The notes under the pieces: model-generated
The model's database searches: none
Told to the model about the DNA's origin: nothing
Seen by the model: the letters and a program-made list of their open reading frames with translations, nothing else
Shown here: positions 22,711 through 35,085 of the stretch, piece by piece
How positions within the stretch are numbered: the stretch's first letter is position 1
Layout of the letters: every line of letters starts with the position of its first letter
DNA from: Pteria penguin
Taxonomy: Eukaryota > Mollusca > Bivalvia > Pterioida > Pteriidae
DNA length: 64,000 nt
Direction of reading: 5' to 3'
Assembly: GCA_035048485.1 (NCBI GenBank)
Contig: CM068585.1
Coordinates: 54,803,910-54,867,909 of the forward strand
Position numbers and translations under genes: made by a program

Positions 22711-25505
22711 CACTATACACTTGTATATAATTAAGTTAATCATATTTTCCATAATGTTTTGCAGTTATAACTTCCCCTCTGTAATGCAGGCGTCACAAGT
22801 AGAAAACACCATTTTAAATTTGAGCACGTATTCCTTCCTAGCAACATACACACATCAAGAAATTTTTCTGTATTCCACATCATGGGCACATATTATAAAC
22901 TTTCAGTAGCTATATCCATCGCTGTCAGATAAATACGCACCCTTCCCTCGGTATTTATAGTACATTATTCATCGGTGATAGACTTACATGCGGAATTCAG
23001 TTCGATTTATAGACAAGGGCAAATGGAAACGGTTCAACAATCACGGATCGATCAGGAGGATCGTTTTTTTATTATTTGTTTTTGCCTAATATGAATGATA
23101 ATCTAGAAACTCAGTCTCCCAATATGGTCTACGATGTCGAATTCCATGTATAGGGTGACACCAAGGTATTCAGATACTTTTTTAAATTTAGAAAGAAAAA
23201 ACCAAAAGAAATTTAAAAAGAAGACTTTTTAGCACTGTGTCTTTAGAGTAATATCTTATATCTATGTCCTCCGTGATCTAATATACAAATCACGGAGGTT
23301 CAAAACTCCCTATTACTACATCTTCTCGGGTTCAAAAATCATTCAACGCTTTCGAAATCTCGAGCATGACCCTTAGTTTATCACAAAGATCATACCTCCT
23401 CTAGTGGGCCACGCTACAGCTTTGTACAGACTTTACTTTATTCTGACCAACAGGGTGACGGAGACTATTAGATGTGCTTTTCTTAATCAAGAGAATATAA
23501 GATTCAATCACACGCAATTGATCTTTCTACACAAATGGAATCCATATGCATGGATACCTCGCTTTATCCCGTGAAGACCTTTAAGTTCTGAAGAACGCTC
23601 TGATTCGAACAAGTTTATCTAGATTTGGGATGTGTAGTAGAGATTATTGTCGTACTTTTCGCGGGAAAGTTTTTTCTTGGCGAATAATGGAAGGTACCGT
23701 CAGTTAGGCAAAGCTTTGTCACTTGGAGGTAGCAACCTTATGACGTCATAATAACGTACCATTGTTCTTTACGTCCTTCTTTGCGGGGATTTGTTTTATT
23801 TCCTCCCAAAATATTAAAAGCGTAGTTATAGGCGCTATCTCTCATTGGCAGACAGATGTTTGTTTTCATAAAAGTAATATATTATTTAGTCATTAGATTG
23901 CTTCTAAGGAAAAGAATCAATTAGCATCTCCGTTCAATTCACATACAGAAATTCTGTCTATACATAATCCAAACTTACAGAAATATGGACGCCATATATA
24001 TCCAGCAAGATTTGTGATCGAGAGCGCCACAGTGAGGAACACGTCTGCTTCAATTCTAGACTTCCTATTCACCATCTGTACGGATAATCAGTTATTTACT
24101 TGCCTGTGTGGCAAAATTGACGATATCGACTTCCATATCATTTTAATGGTCCCTACCAATGTAGTAAATTTCCATTCCAGTTTACTTACGTCGTTGGAAA
24201 TTAATCACTAATAAGCTATGCCAGATCATCATTTGATGCATTTTGTTCCGAGGGTCAGGCGACTAACCAATATACTCACACATAACATTGATATCGAACG
24301 TATGAAATCGTCATGGTCGCTGTAAAGATTGCTTTGTAATAGTTCCCCCTTTCAAGAATGTAAATTATATTCTGGTCATGTTCAATGATGTTCATTTGCC
24401 TATTTATTATATTGCCTTATATGATATTGCCACCAAACATGAGATGTTTCTACGGAACAATTACGATGGATCTAGCGTATAAGCAAGATACGCTCACTTC
24501 CTCTGGACATCTGGTCTAATCCCATTTGGAATTTGCAATTGTTCTCGCTAAAACCGACACATCCGAAAATACAGTTCTTTATCTGGACTTGAAATATTAA
24601 GCATTCTGAATTTCAGTGTTTTTACTTTTAATATTTAACGGTGTGATAGTTTATTGTACACTGTTGTGGTGAGTGGGAATGTAGGCCCAGACTCCATACT
24701 TGAGTGGCGATTGTCATTTCCATTAATCATTCAAAGTCGTTGACACAACTGCATAACGCTTAGATATTTTGTGATGAAGAAAAGAAAAGCAAAATATTTG
24801 CCCATTTGTACTGCAGTAGTGCCATATCGCACGGCTCGTAATTATCATAAACTTTTTTCCGTTCCTAACTTTGGTATTTTTGTTTAATCTGTTGTTTAAT
24901 TCATTCTTGTTTTACATCACACTGTTAATGTACTGTAAGAGGCAAAGCATAGACCCTAAGGCCTATGGAACGAAAATTCCTGCAGCAGTGGATGATCTTT
25001 AATGTGGTATATTCACATTCTTTACTATATCATCCGAAAGGCAACGTCACCGGTGGGATTCGAACCGGGGATCTCGTTATCATTAGAAAATCATCTAAAA
25101 AATTGTTCTATGACGGAAAATTTTAAGTATATACTTCATGTCAGGACAGTAAGATTAAACTCGCAACCAGATGTGAAAGGTTTAGTAGAATTTATATATT
25201 TCTCCGCGCAATGACGTCTGATTCGGGAATGTTGTGTTTTTTAAACTATCATTTTCGGTTAACTCCTGTCGAGAACCTCATATAACATTGACACTTTACG
25301 TGTACATTCCGACATATAGATAACGTTTTAGAGTTCCCTTGCACATCCTTTGTACCAACAACGATAGTACTTGAAATAAAATATGTGACAAAAATATCCG
25401 CATAGTTCAGGAAGTTCAGCTTTTTTTCTAATTAATTCTAGAGAGTTATATGCGAGACGCAATTAATTTTATACAGCTTTGGGAGTAAAACTATTCGTGT
25501 CCAGG
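22711..25505. other. Intergenic region on the gene B side of the A/B divergent pair
   Basis: Unique AT-rich DNA with one diverged SINE (24.89-25.1 kb). A perfect 10-bp stem (cctccgtgat ... atcacggagg) with an 11-base loop lies at 23267-23297. Noncoding 5' exons of gene B could be here; none is identifiable. Confidence 0.4.
24887..25105 (-). mobile_element. Diverged second-family SINE upstream of gene B
   Basis: Antisense tail-to-head order is preserved (ttgttttacatcacac ... atcatccgaaaggcaacg ... ggattcgaaccggggatctc), including a readable antisense box B. It ends 400 bases before the gene B start, so it could lie in its promoter or 5' exon. Confidence 0.7.
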
Positions 25506-25728
25506 ATGATGAGTTTCCCTAATTTCCCCAATCAAAACTGGATAATGATATTTGGTGTAATAATGCTCTGTAGGTATATGCACACCCTGAGATGCCCACA
25601 AGATGAACCTTCGTGGAAGAATCGAGCATTTGTATCTGCGTGTGAATCTTCATCGTATCACTGTGGGATTTCAGTACATGGTGAAGTGGTCGAGTTCTGT
25701 GCCACACCGATGTTTATGGAAAAGGAGT
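25506..25728 (+). CDS. Gene B exon 1: signal peptide and first Cys module
   Basis: Encodes the hydrophobic leader NWIMIFGVIML and then RCPQDEPSW ... YHC ... EFC. The donor is gagt|gtaagt, phase 1. An upstream acceptor-like gtccag sits immediately before the first ATG, so a noncoding 5' exon is possible. Confidence 0.75.
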
Positions 25729-28700
25729 GTAAGTGCAGTTAAATTCCATTTTGATTTATTGATGTGATTAAACCGCCGGACATAAACGTAAATATAATGT
25801 TTATCTTTAATACTTCATTAAATTATTAATTTATTTCCATATTGACTTCAGTTTGTCCCTTATTTGACATAACTGATGATATGAATATTTATGGACAAAG
25901 GTGTGATGGAGATGGTTGTCCATTGGAGGGATATACTACAAACGAACTCTACAAATGTGAGTGAAACGAGCATATAAATAACACATTACTTTTTTACTTC
26001 ACTGTTTATAAAATTGACAGAAAAATCTAAAGAGAATCAATGCATTGGTTTCTTATTATTCACCCATTTTTATATGTAGATTTTATCCTATGATACCTTT
26101 AGTGTTTATATTCTAACGACCTTTAATTTATAGTTATCTGTTGGTGTTTTGTATCTGTATAAATGGTTAGTTCTATATTTATTAAAACATATATACCTTT
26201 CAATGTTGTGCGCCAGATGTGCATTTCGACAACTTATTTCTCTTCAGTGATGCTAATGGCCGAATGGTTGGAATTTACGTAAGATATAAATATTTGAAGA
26301 GTGGCGTTGAAACCATAATGATCAAAAATGAACCAGAGAGTCAATCTAAGACCAGAACTATGCATGAGAGCGATATTCCTTAGTTTTAGAGTGATTTTCA
26401 TAATTTCAAGACTGAAACTTTAAAGTATATATTACATGGCAACACAAAAGTACTGTTAAGTAGACCTTCAGTACAAATTCACTGAAAACTAGACTTATGA
26501 TACCCGCGGGGACTATCAGTCCACCAGCAGTGACACCGGCCTAGTGGTAATAATAAATATAGAACATATATACCTTTCAATTTTGTGCACAAGATGCGCA
26601 TTTCGACAACTAATGTCTCTTCAGTGGTGCTCATTGCCGAATGATTGGAATTCATACAAGATATAAATATGTTTGTTATACTAATAGTTCTGCTTCAATA
26701 AAATATTAAGTAGAGTCACATTGGATGTATTGTATTTAACTGACGGCTAATTACATTTGCTATGAATTTCGCCACATGGCTTTGTTACATTGAGACAGAA
26801 AGTTAGAGCGAGAGAGGTATTTAGCACTTTGAGCCAGCGGTGTGGGAAAATAAAATAAAGAAAGAAAAAAAGAAATGAGAAAAGAAAACCATTTCAAATC
26901 ATTATGATTAACGATAACATGGGATTTACTATCATTTCAGATCCTTCGTGTACTAACATCTCGGTTTACCAGGATCTTATGTAAGAATACTTTACATATT
27001 ATCTGATACTTTTATTATAATCCGAATACAATAAGTCCTTTCTCGCATCTTTCAATATAATTCTAAGTTAAGTAAATTGAGGGATTGCTGGTATACCCTC
27101 CTTTGTTTTACGTTAACCCTGTACGGGAGCTAGGTAGATGAGTAAAAAGAAAACTTGGGTGTAAAACCATCTCTGCGTTTTATGTAAGTAATACTTCGAT
27201 TTAGAGGAATGATACTTTTCAGAAATATTCTGCATAACACATGTTTCTCTTCGTGTTCGATCTGTTTGAGTTGATAGAACTTTGAATATAAAAAGCAGAA
27301 CAGAATCATACAAAGCAGAGGACACTCATCAGAATAGAGAACATTCTACGAAAGAAAACTTTCGGTACAGTAGCGACTGGAATGTATCTGCTTCAGATTA
27401 TGAGACGACAGTCAGCAACACGGTCTTCCTCTGTTTTACAAACGTCTTACAAAACGGTGAGTTTATAATATTTAGAGTATATATATGGATTTTTTTTTTG
27501 CTTCAAATTTGTCTGTACAAGTTCTAAGAGTATAACTTTTAATATTTTTAGAACATTTTCTTTCAGAATGTCTCAGGAAATTTTAATAGAGATTATATTC
27601 TAGGATTTAATATTCCGTACTGAATCATCCCTTCTGCATGACTTGTCAAAACATCAATATCTTTAGAATATAAGAATGATATTTTTGCCATCAATATCCC
27701 ATTTCAGTACCAGAGAACAATTTCTTTTTGTTAAACTTCAAACAACTTCATAATGTAAAATTGCCGAACTATAAGAATTTTTGATAAGGATTATTAAAAA
27801 TAATATAATATATTGGTGTAATTTAACACTTTTATTAATTCACAGAAGTGTGAATACAATGTACGTGTTTTGCAAGTGACTTTGTTTTCCATTGGGAAAA
27901 AAAATTAGTCATACTGGAATCCCTTACATCATTTTCTACCTTGCTTGTCCGCTAACATGAACATAACACTGTAGGTATATTAACGTAGCAAAATTCATAT
28001 GTAATCCGCACTACGCTGATAACTGGATGTAAATGGTTGGTCTTCCTAGTAATCAGGACATGCTCTGCCCGCGAACATAGTCCAAATTTCGATTTGAAAT
28101 ATTTATTCCGTTGTTTATTTTTTTTTTTTAAATTACTAAACAAATCATCGAGATTTGCAATATTTACTCGATAATATTTTGAGGTGTTCTTTAAGTATCC
28201 TTGAAAATGGACTGTCGGCATTCCTATGGACATTAACTGGGCTCCACTACACGCTAACATATTTCTTTATTCGTCTACAACAGAATTCACTCACCCTCCT
28301 TTCTCAAAATCCTGGCAACATTTATTTCTTAGGCAACACTTATCTCTTAGACTTTACATACAGATATATCGATGATTTAATTTCAATAAATAATACTGTT
28401 ACCGCAGATTATCTTGGCATTGTCTATTCGATTAATGGAAAGAGCAACAATTCTTCTTCTTACCTAGATATCATATTTTCTTAAAACGTTTATATCCCTT
28501 GAACATCACTTAAATGTGGAGAATAGGCATCCTCTTTTTATGATTATGTATATCACACTATCACGTTCTTCTTATGTGTGTATATCTTAGTTAATACTTT
28601 ATACCATAGAACATTCTTATGTATACTATATGATTTATATTATATATATTAAGATTATAATATATTTGTTCTAATGGCAAAGCGACTTTCAGATAAATGT

Positions 28701-30663
28701 CTTAGCCGGTGGTAGGCATATGGTAGAACAACAATATCACTGCGGATGTTCTATGGTCCATATAACAATGAGTCCTATAACAATGAATGTGAACCTCACA
28801 TTTAACACCTTTTATACTTGATATTTACATGATTCCACAATTTTTATAGAACATAAATTAAATGACAAGTGTGGTGACAGGCATTGTATCCTTATTCGTC
28901 ACAGATACCTGATTTTATCCCTATGGAGCTTCAAGTTTATTTTTTATTACACACTCATTCCTATGTTATATTTTGGTTGCTTTGTAGTAGATCAGCGTAC
29001 TCTGTTGTTCTACTCTATATTCAAAATCAGAAATTGTACATATAAAGAACACACACACACACACACTTAGAGACACACTTAAAATACATACATGTATATC
29101 GCACACACAGGTATGAAATACATCAAAGGCAAACAAGTATGTCATCATTTCTCATTCAGTTCCCATTTCAATGGAAATCCTAAATGGCGTAGTGATATTT
29201 CTCCAATATTCACAGAGTTATTCTCATATTTACTGCAAAATGACCAGTCTGTCTCCCGCAGGGGGTGGAAGATAAGCTACACGACCTATTTCGCGCTCAA
29301 TGTTATTATGGCCTCATAAGCAAACACGGCATACTTCAACGTCAAGCAACCTAATTTTTGTTCATTTTCCGACATAAACGGAAGGGAAAATGACAAATTT
29401 AGGGGCAAATTATTGAATGGAAGAAAAATAATCTACCTCTATTGTCCGGTGGTGACAAAGAAATCAACTAACCCTCGTGTCAAATTAGCGTAGTCTATGC
29501 CTAGGCTTGGACTAAGCTAATTTGACGCTCGGGTTAGTTGATTTCTCTGTCACCACCGGACAATAGCGGTAGATTCTATTAATCAATTACAATACAGTCC
29601 AAACATCGATTTACATTCAATTGTATATGCATAGTATTATATCATATATTTCTCTTTTGTATGTTTTAGTGTACTCTATCAATCCTCCATTGAAAGAAAC
29701 GGTTCACGAAAACCTCATGACCGTTTTCGCTGTTTGTGGTAAGAATACATGTGAAATATTATTTGTTTACTTCCTTTACTGATTGAGATCCAACGTCTAT
29801 TTCCTTCCAGATTATGCTTGATTTGCCGTTTTGATAAAGTCATTACATAATTTTCACACCATGTATTTGTTTATCAGTGCATGTTCTGGCTATATACATG
29901 TATGTATTATTTTAATGTAGGAACTGCTGTAGCAATAAACGTGCTGCTAACCGTATGCCTGGTCATCTATAACACCTGTTGTAAAAAGTAGGTATTTAGA
30001 ACCATGCTTAAAGAAATAATTGAAAACTCAGTTTATGCACTGCAAGTACTGTAGTGCGTTAAAAATAGTTGCAGAGCGTCTCGTTTTCATAAAACATGTA
30101 TACATTCTAAAAAATAATAAAATACTCTAGATATACCAATAAACAATGAATTATATTGCACAAAACCAATACATGTGTATATCGTCTTATATAAATTATT
30201 ATAATAGTTTAATATTTAAAATTTCTTATCCAAAAACCTGTAAAATTACATTATATAACAAGAAAATGTGAAATCGAAAAATATATGTTCGTGCATTATC
30301 CATAAAAATCGAGTATGATTCACTGAATAATTATTACGAAAAATAACATGTAACATATTTCTCAGAAAAGCAGATCACATCATAGATAGGTTTGTGCAAG
30401 GTATGACTGTGACAGTAGCCTCCACGGGAGACGATAATTTGTACTGTGAAGTAAGTGAGTTAGATTCACCACAACGCAATCATCCAGGTAACAACACTAT
30501 CATATACAACGGTGAAGATGAAGAAAGTAGCAACGATAAAGCAAATATAATACTTGTGTCTTTGGATGATAATACCACAAATACAGAAGATATCGATGAA
30601 AAGGAAAATAAGAGAGACAATATAGATGAAAGTAGGAAAGATGGGGAATGTACATCTAAATAA
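25506..30663 (+). CDS. Gene B: type I membrane protein paralogous to gene A, 7 exons, 319 aa predicted
   Basis: Plus-strand exons: 25506-25728, 25852-25956, 26941-26980, 27299-27456, 29670-29738, 29921-29987, 30366-30663. All junctions have GT/AG and join in frame (phases 1,1,2,1,1,2), 960 nt including the TAA stop. The hydrophobic N-terminus ends at about residue 29. Module 1 has C30-P, W37, C46, YHC at 51-53, C65. Module 2 has C76-P, C92, GCP at 96-98, YTTNELYKYPSC at 102-113. An Asn/Ser/Thr-rich stalk (about 124-190, with NVS and NIS glycosylation sites nearby) leads to a membrane segment at about 192-214. The 105-residue cytoplasmic tail is strongly acidic. All eight core cysteines match gene A. 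The start is the first of three in-frame ATGs (25506, 25509, 25548); 25506 gives exactly the same coding length to the first shared junction as gene A (223 nt). The function is inferred to be at the cell surface; ligand unknown. Confidence 0.82.
25852..25956 (+). CDS. Gene B exon 2: second Cys module
   Basis: Starts after the acceptor ttgacttcag and ends aaat|gtgagt. It encodes FCPLFDIT ... CDGDGCP ... YTTNELYK. The paralogous gene A exon (14813-14682) encodes GCPWVKII ... CDLLDYGCP ... YSTNELYK with the same entry and exit phases (1 and 1). Confidence 0.85.
26205..26665 (+). repeat. Two further copies of the same family in gene B intron 2
   Basis: gcgcatttcgacaacttat / gcgcatttcgacaactaat, ctcttcagtg(a/g)tgct and gaatttacgtaagatataaa / gaattcatacaagatataaa repeat about 370 bases apart, with tgcatgagagcgatattcct between. 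They match the 3-8 kb array. Confidence 0.75.
26941..26980 (+). CDS. Gene B exon 3: 40-nt YPSC exon
   Basis: Acceptor atcatttcag and donor ttat|gtaaga. The split codon plus this exon gives YPSCTNISVYQDL with an N-glycosylation site (NIS). Homologous positions are the gene A exon at 13040 (YPACITSGNIT) and the gene C exon at 63725 (YPSCITSTIIT); in all three the exon runs from phase 1 to phase 2. Confidence 0.8.
28190..28484 (+). pseudogene. Penelope-like reverse transcriptase relic in gene B intron 4
   Basis: One frame reads VGIPMDINWAPLHANIFLYS and another, shortly after, FTYRYIDDLISINNTV ... SSSYLDIIFS then stop. These correspond to the conserved G-P/A-P-L-x-A-x-L-F and Y-x-D-D motifs of reverse transcriptases, and the context YIDD(L/V)xSINN...SYLD is what I know from Penelope-like elements. 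A frameshift lies between the two blocks. No GIY-YIG endonuclease or other conserved block was recognised nearby, so only a fragment survives. Confidence 0.7.
29426..29577. repeat. Near-perfect 65-bp inverted repeat (hairpin/MITE-like) in gene B intron 4
   Basis: The left arm begins taatctacctctattgtccg and the right arm ends cggacaatagcggtagatt. The arms pair over about 65 bases with only a few mismatches, and the loop of about 15 bases contains the palindrome cctagg. It lies 93 bases before the membrane exon of gene B. It could be a foldback MITE, or fold as RNA in the intron. Confidence 0.75.
30366..30663 (+). CDS. Gene B exon 7: acidic cytoplasmic tail and stop
   Basis: Follows acceptor atttctcag in phase 2 and reads KKADHIIDRF, then a long Asp/Glu/Asn-rich tail ending DGECTSK and TAA at 30661-30663. 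The first part contains possible phosphorylatable Ser/Thr and one Tyr (DDNLYCEV), but no ITAM, ITIM or other named motif is evident. Confidence 0.8.
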
Positions 30664-30801
30664 CCTGCTCATAGGACTAAAGAAAAGGGAAATAAGACAG
30701 ATAAAAAAGGCACATAGTGTATTATGGCTTATTATCCAACTTACCTAAATGTATGAATAGTATTCTGTTATGTTGCAGATATCTATAGAAAGGAAATGTA
30801 A

Positions 30802-30807
30802 AATAAA
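30802..30807 (+). promoter_or_regulatory. Poly(A) signal AATAAA of gene B
   Basis: AATAAA lies 139 bases after the gene B stop codon, in the expected place for 3' end formation. Confidence 0.55.
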
Positions 30808-31937
30808 TTTACAGAATTGTATTCGAATCGAATCGAATCCCAAGCATATAATGTTGTGCTATTTTGTGAAAAGGAGTGTGAATTATACATACTTTAAACT
30901 AAAATGATGGATGATTATGAATAACAGAATAATTTAAGCCAACAACATCTCGCATTGAACTATTGATTGTTTAAAGTTTAAATGTACTTTAATGTATCTA
31001 AAATAATTACAACGACAAAAATGCAATCGGCTTGCGAGCTACTATGTTTAACTTTGTAGTTATTAATTGGTATTTATACAGAGCATGTATCGACATTTGA
31101 TATTTTCCACATCTATGTGACATACCAGACTTAGAGACTGTTCAAGTATAAGCGTTATATTACACATTGTAACATATTGGAATGCTATTATGCTGATCTC
31201 ACTCCATCACAGGGATTCACATATGCTCTTCAAGTAGACATATTTTGTTATTTTCCACTTTTTTTTCATTTTCACTGATTTTGTATAAATATTTGACTTC
31301 TTTGACTCTCTACCAGTTTGTGTGCTTATTTGTTTAATCTAGATTTCTGCTGAAATTCTCTACACTTACATTGGCATTTCAAACATTACCGATGGTAAAT
31401 TTAATCTTTTACACATGAATTTCACTTGAGGCACAATTTACTTTTGATCATTAACATGTTTTACATTTACAAAACGTATTTATAACTTTTGAATTGTCAA
31501 CAAAATTACTTTACTTGTCCACTGATAGCTTCTTTAAAAAATTGTTACCATCAGGCAATCATGTCTTACAAACACTTTCTTCCTGTTATTCAAAGGTATT
31601 TTACATGTGGAATGTAATGTCTATGTAAATCTTCAAGGTAGGCTAAAATGGCTGTGTAACAAATAATGAATATATACCTATATCAAATTTTAGAACGTCT
31701 GAATAAATGGTAGATTACACCATTTGAAAGGACTTTGGAAAGGAATCAAGAGAAAATCATATGTCCGACCTAATAACCTTGTAAAAACGAACAAGTATCG
31801 AAGGGTTAACCATATCTGGAAGTTTATGGAATAAAAGGACAACATCGTGTATAGTGTCATATTCAGACAAATGTGAACCAAATTTAAAATTAAGAACGGA
31901 TGTCCGGGAGGAGTAAATGGTACATCCGTCAAAAAAA

Positions 31938-32027
31938 ATAAATAAATAAATAAAACAATAAAAAAAAAAAAAAAAAAAAAAACCAAACAAAAAAAAAAAA
32001 AACAAAACAAAACAAAACAAAACAAAC

Positions 32028-32056
<29 letters not shown>
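31938..32056 (+). repeat. A-rich tract (AAAT)n/(A)n, about 115 bp
   Basis: A run of aaataaataaataaataaaa, then nearly pure A with scattered C. It could be the poly(A) tail of an old retroposed sequence ending near 31935. Antisense Phe-rich frames here are spurious. Confidence 0.7.
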
Positions 32057-32058
<2 letters not shown>

Positions 32059-32449
32059 AGCAACAATTTTTCACGTTCACGAAGTAACATATTTACACAC
32101 TTGGACGCATGAAGTACACAAGATCACCAATTCAAATTATGCCATTAATGGTCTGAAATACTGTTCGGTGTCAGAACTGCACTTCAACAAATGTTTGTAT
32201 TTAAACATATAATGCCAAATCAAATATAGCCAAAAAGTAACACGTCATGCAACGTTCAATTCACTATATCAGACACTAACCAAAACCTATTTCAAATGCA
32301 AATTCATCCCGTATTTCCTGCATAAATTCAGTAAAATGAGTTACTTCTCCGTTATAGCAATCTTTTCATTTAGTTCATACCTGTATTGTAGAAATAATTG
32401 TAGACACCTTCAGTTTTTATGAAAGGTATTTATAGAACGAAATTCATTA

Positions 32450-32520
32450 CAAATTGACCTACGCAAGGATAATCATATGCATGAGGGAGATGCTCCTTTA
32501 CTTCACAGTAACTTCGAAGT
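32450..32520 (+). repeat. Short remnant of the 3-8 kb repeat family
   Basis: Contains acctacgcaaggataatc followed by atgcatgagggagatgctcc, the array phrase, then diverges. Confidence 0.4.
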
Positions 32521-33049
32521 AAACAACGACAAAATGCCTATCAGTTATCCAGTGTGGAAGTGTAAAAGGGGAAGGCTAAATCACAGGTATTTGACGTCCC
32601 AAGTGCGCCCCGAGATCGTCATTAGACCCTGTAGGGGCAAACATAAAAAAATAAAGAAAGGTATCGTAGAAAAAGGTGAAGGTCATTTTTCGACATGGTG
32701 CCTCCAACAACAGCGACAGCATTTGTCGGTGACAAATTGAACTGGATATATGCTATAGCTGGTTTACATGGACAAATACATGGTATAAGGTAATAGATCC
32801 GATGTTGAACTATGTAACAATGAACATGATTCCTGCATAATACCATTTTCTGTCCCTGAAAACAGTGCCTGAATCGAACGTATTTTTGCTTCTAAAATCG
32901 TAAGATACCTTTCTTTTTTCTTGGTGTTGGCCCCTGCAGTGGCTAATGACAATATCGAGGCGCACTTCGGGCGTCAATCACCTGTGGGTTAAATTATGAA
33001 ATTGTTTCCTTACAAACCGATGCAAACCCCGGAAAATACAACATATCGA

Positions 33050-33110
33050 AGTTGGACCAGGTGCCCGGGTAGAATGAGCGTCTCTTATTTAAATGCGACG
33101 CCCTTTTGAC
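33050..33110 (-). repeat. Short fragment related to the 57.3 kb repeat
   Basis: gttggaccaggtgcccgggt followed by agaatgagcgtctctt resembles the antisense of that repeat; the remainder is lost. Confidence 0.4.
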
Positions 33111-33420
33111 CAGATATATAGAAACATTTCAAATTCGGTGAAAGTCCCCATGTACACAGGAATGTGCATAAATGAAGGTGACGTCATAATAAGGTTTGTC
33201 CAACAGGTATTCAATCGTAAATACAGAACGTCATGGATCATTCTGCAAAGTGAGACTTCATATTCTGTTATAAGATCACCATAGCGATCGTAGAAATTCC
33301 ACAGACATGTAGAGATGTAAATTTACGTTGAAGATGTATCACACAGACATGTAGTTTGTACAAATGTATTTATACTAGTACTTGTATATATCACAGTTGT
33401 GTCGTTTACATATGCATGGT

Positions 33421-33590
33421 CGGACAGGCGTGATGTAGTGGTTAAGCACTTGGATTGCGGCGCCGACGATCCGGGTTCGATTCCCGGGTTGCACCACTAT
33501 GTTTAAGAGGTTGGTAACCTCCTGCTTCCATGTCGCGATATAACTGAAATATCGTTGAAAGCGACGTAAAACACCAATCAACCAACATAT
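33421..33590 (+). mobile_element. tRNA-derived SINE (same subfamily as 49.5 kb)
   Basis: Has the tRNA-like head (gtgatgtagtggttaagcac; box B ggttcgattcccgggttgca), the body agaggttggtaacctcctgc, and the tail gacgtaaaacaccaatcaac. A short ACATAT occurs at both flanks as a possible target duplication. Confidence 0.85.
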
Positions 33591-35085
33591 CAATGGGCAG
33601 TTTTAACTGTGGAAAACCACTCCGGTGAAACATTAAGTTTGTATCTATGTACATCCAAATATACATTTTACTATAACACAAGTGTAGTTTGCATTTCTAA
33701 ATACTTCCACTTAACGCCTCGCAGAATATACACATCACAATTACACATCTGTGAAGTGTATATGTTTGAAAAATTGGATTGCTCATATTTGGAAAATTGC
33801 CCGAAACTCGCGACATGACCCGGTTAGCCAGTGTTTAACGACGTATAATGGATTCTCCCCACTTTTATTTTTAACGAAAACACGCTAAGTTTAATATTTA
33901 ATGTTTAATCTTGGTACTCCTTTCATACCAGACATGGTTATACGGACAAAGGTTCGTTACAAACGTCCGAGTCAACACTTACCCTAACGAGAACTTCCAC
34001 GGATTTTGACAAACGCACTAGTACATAAGGCACCATTTTATATTGTGGGCGGGAAGCTGGACATTCTTGAAAAACTTATTACCCTAATTTTGATTTAAAA
34101 GAAATTTGCCTAGTCACAGTAAAAAGTAATCTGTCTCCAATATTGTATCCTTAACCCATACTTTTGAATACAGTAGATATCTGATTACTCTTTTTTTTTT
34201 CCATGTTGCCTATCATGGACAAAGCTACGATATTTCATAAAGAGCAGACAGGAGGGCGTGCCGTCCTTACGCCCCTACAACAACCTCCTATCCTATTCCC
34301 TCTTCCCCCGTCCTCCCTCTCACCCAGTACGCACCCACCCTTTCATTATGAACTGATTAAGGGATATAGTGTACATAAAACATTGCTCTCTGATATTACT
34401 GCGCCAATATCAAATTTTCAAATATATCAGATAACTCCAGTTAGGTTTGAACTTGATATATATCAATATTAGGTTATGTAGTAGAGAATTTTGTCAAAAA
34501 TGAAGTTTCGTTTCAAATTTGTAGTACTATACAATATTTTATTTGTGAAAAAAAATATAGCTAGTATACTTAGAAAAAAAATTCCTATGTGCTAAGCAGA
34601 GAGAAAAATGTGACTGTGAAGAAAAACCCAGACCCTCTCAATACTATCAAATGGACAGTGCCTTATTGAACTGCCCACATTCAACATTTTGCAATATAGT
34701 ATATATATAATACTATTTATTCTCTCGGTGTCTGTTTTGCAAAAGCGAAAGTAGGGAAACTTCATGATACGCTGTTAAATACTGGGTAATCCGGTCATAT
34801 CGCATGTTTCTGGTGATATTCCAAATATGGACAATGCAGTGCTTCAACCATGTACCCTTCATCATATATGTGTCCTCCAGGTTATAACAAGATTTTTGCA
34901 TCTGCGATTTCCAGTTTTATAAAGAAAAAAGTCTTGTATTAACCTGGTCAGTCTAGTTGTTTTAGCTTTTGGTGAGGTGTGGTAGTAAAGAGCGTGGAGA
35001 AATCAAGAGATTGTATGCTGATAACATGATTGAAATATGGGGGATTTCAGATTATCTCAAAGTTCCTTAGAATTCTTCAATTTTT

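Noticed and set aside
23267..23297. Rho-independent-terminator-like stem cctccgtgat/atcacggagg
   Set aside because: Bacterial-type terminators are irrelevant here; an isolated 10-bp stem has no further support.
28155..28260. Antisense 102-codon frame at 27952-28260
   Set aside because: The reverse transcriptase motifs on the plus strand show this is a shadow.
31690..32080. Two overlapping Phe-rich antisense frames over 100 codons
   Set aside because: Driven by the A-rich tract. The remaining part has no recognisable domain and lacks splice context.
33425..33500. Functional tRNA gene
   Set aside because: The box A/box B region is the head of a SINE with the full body and tail present; the cloverleaf is not maintained. 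The same applies at 47103 and 49527.
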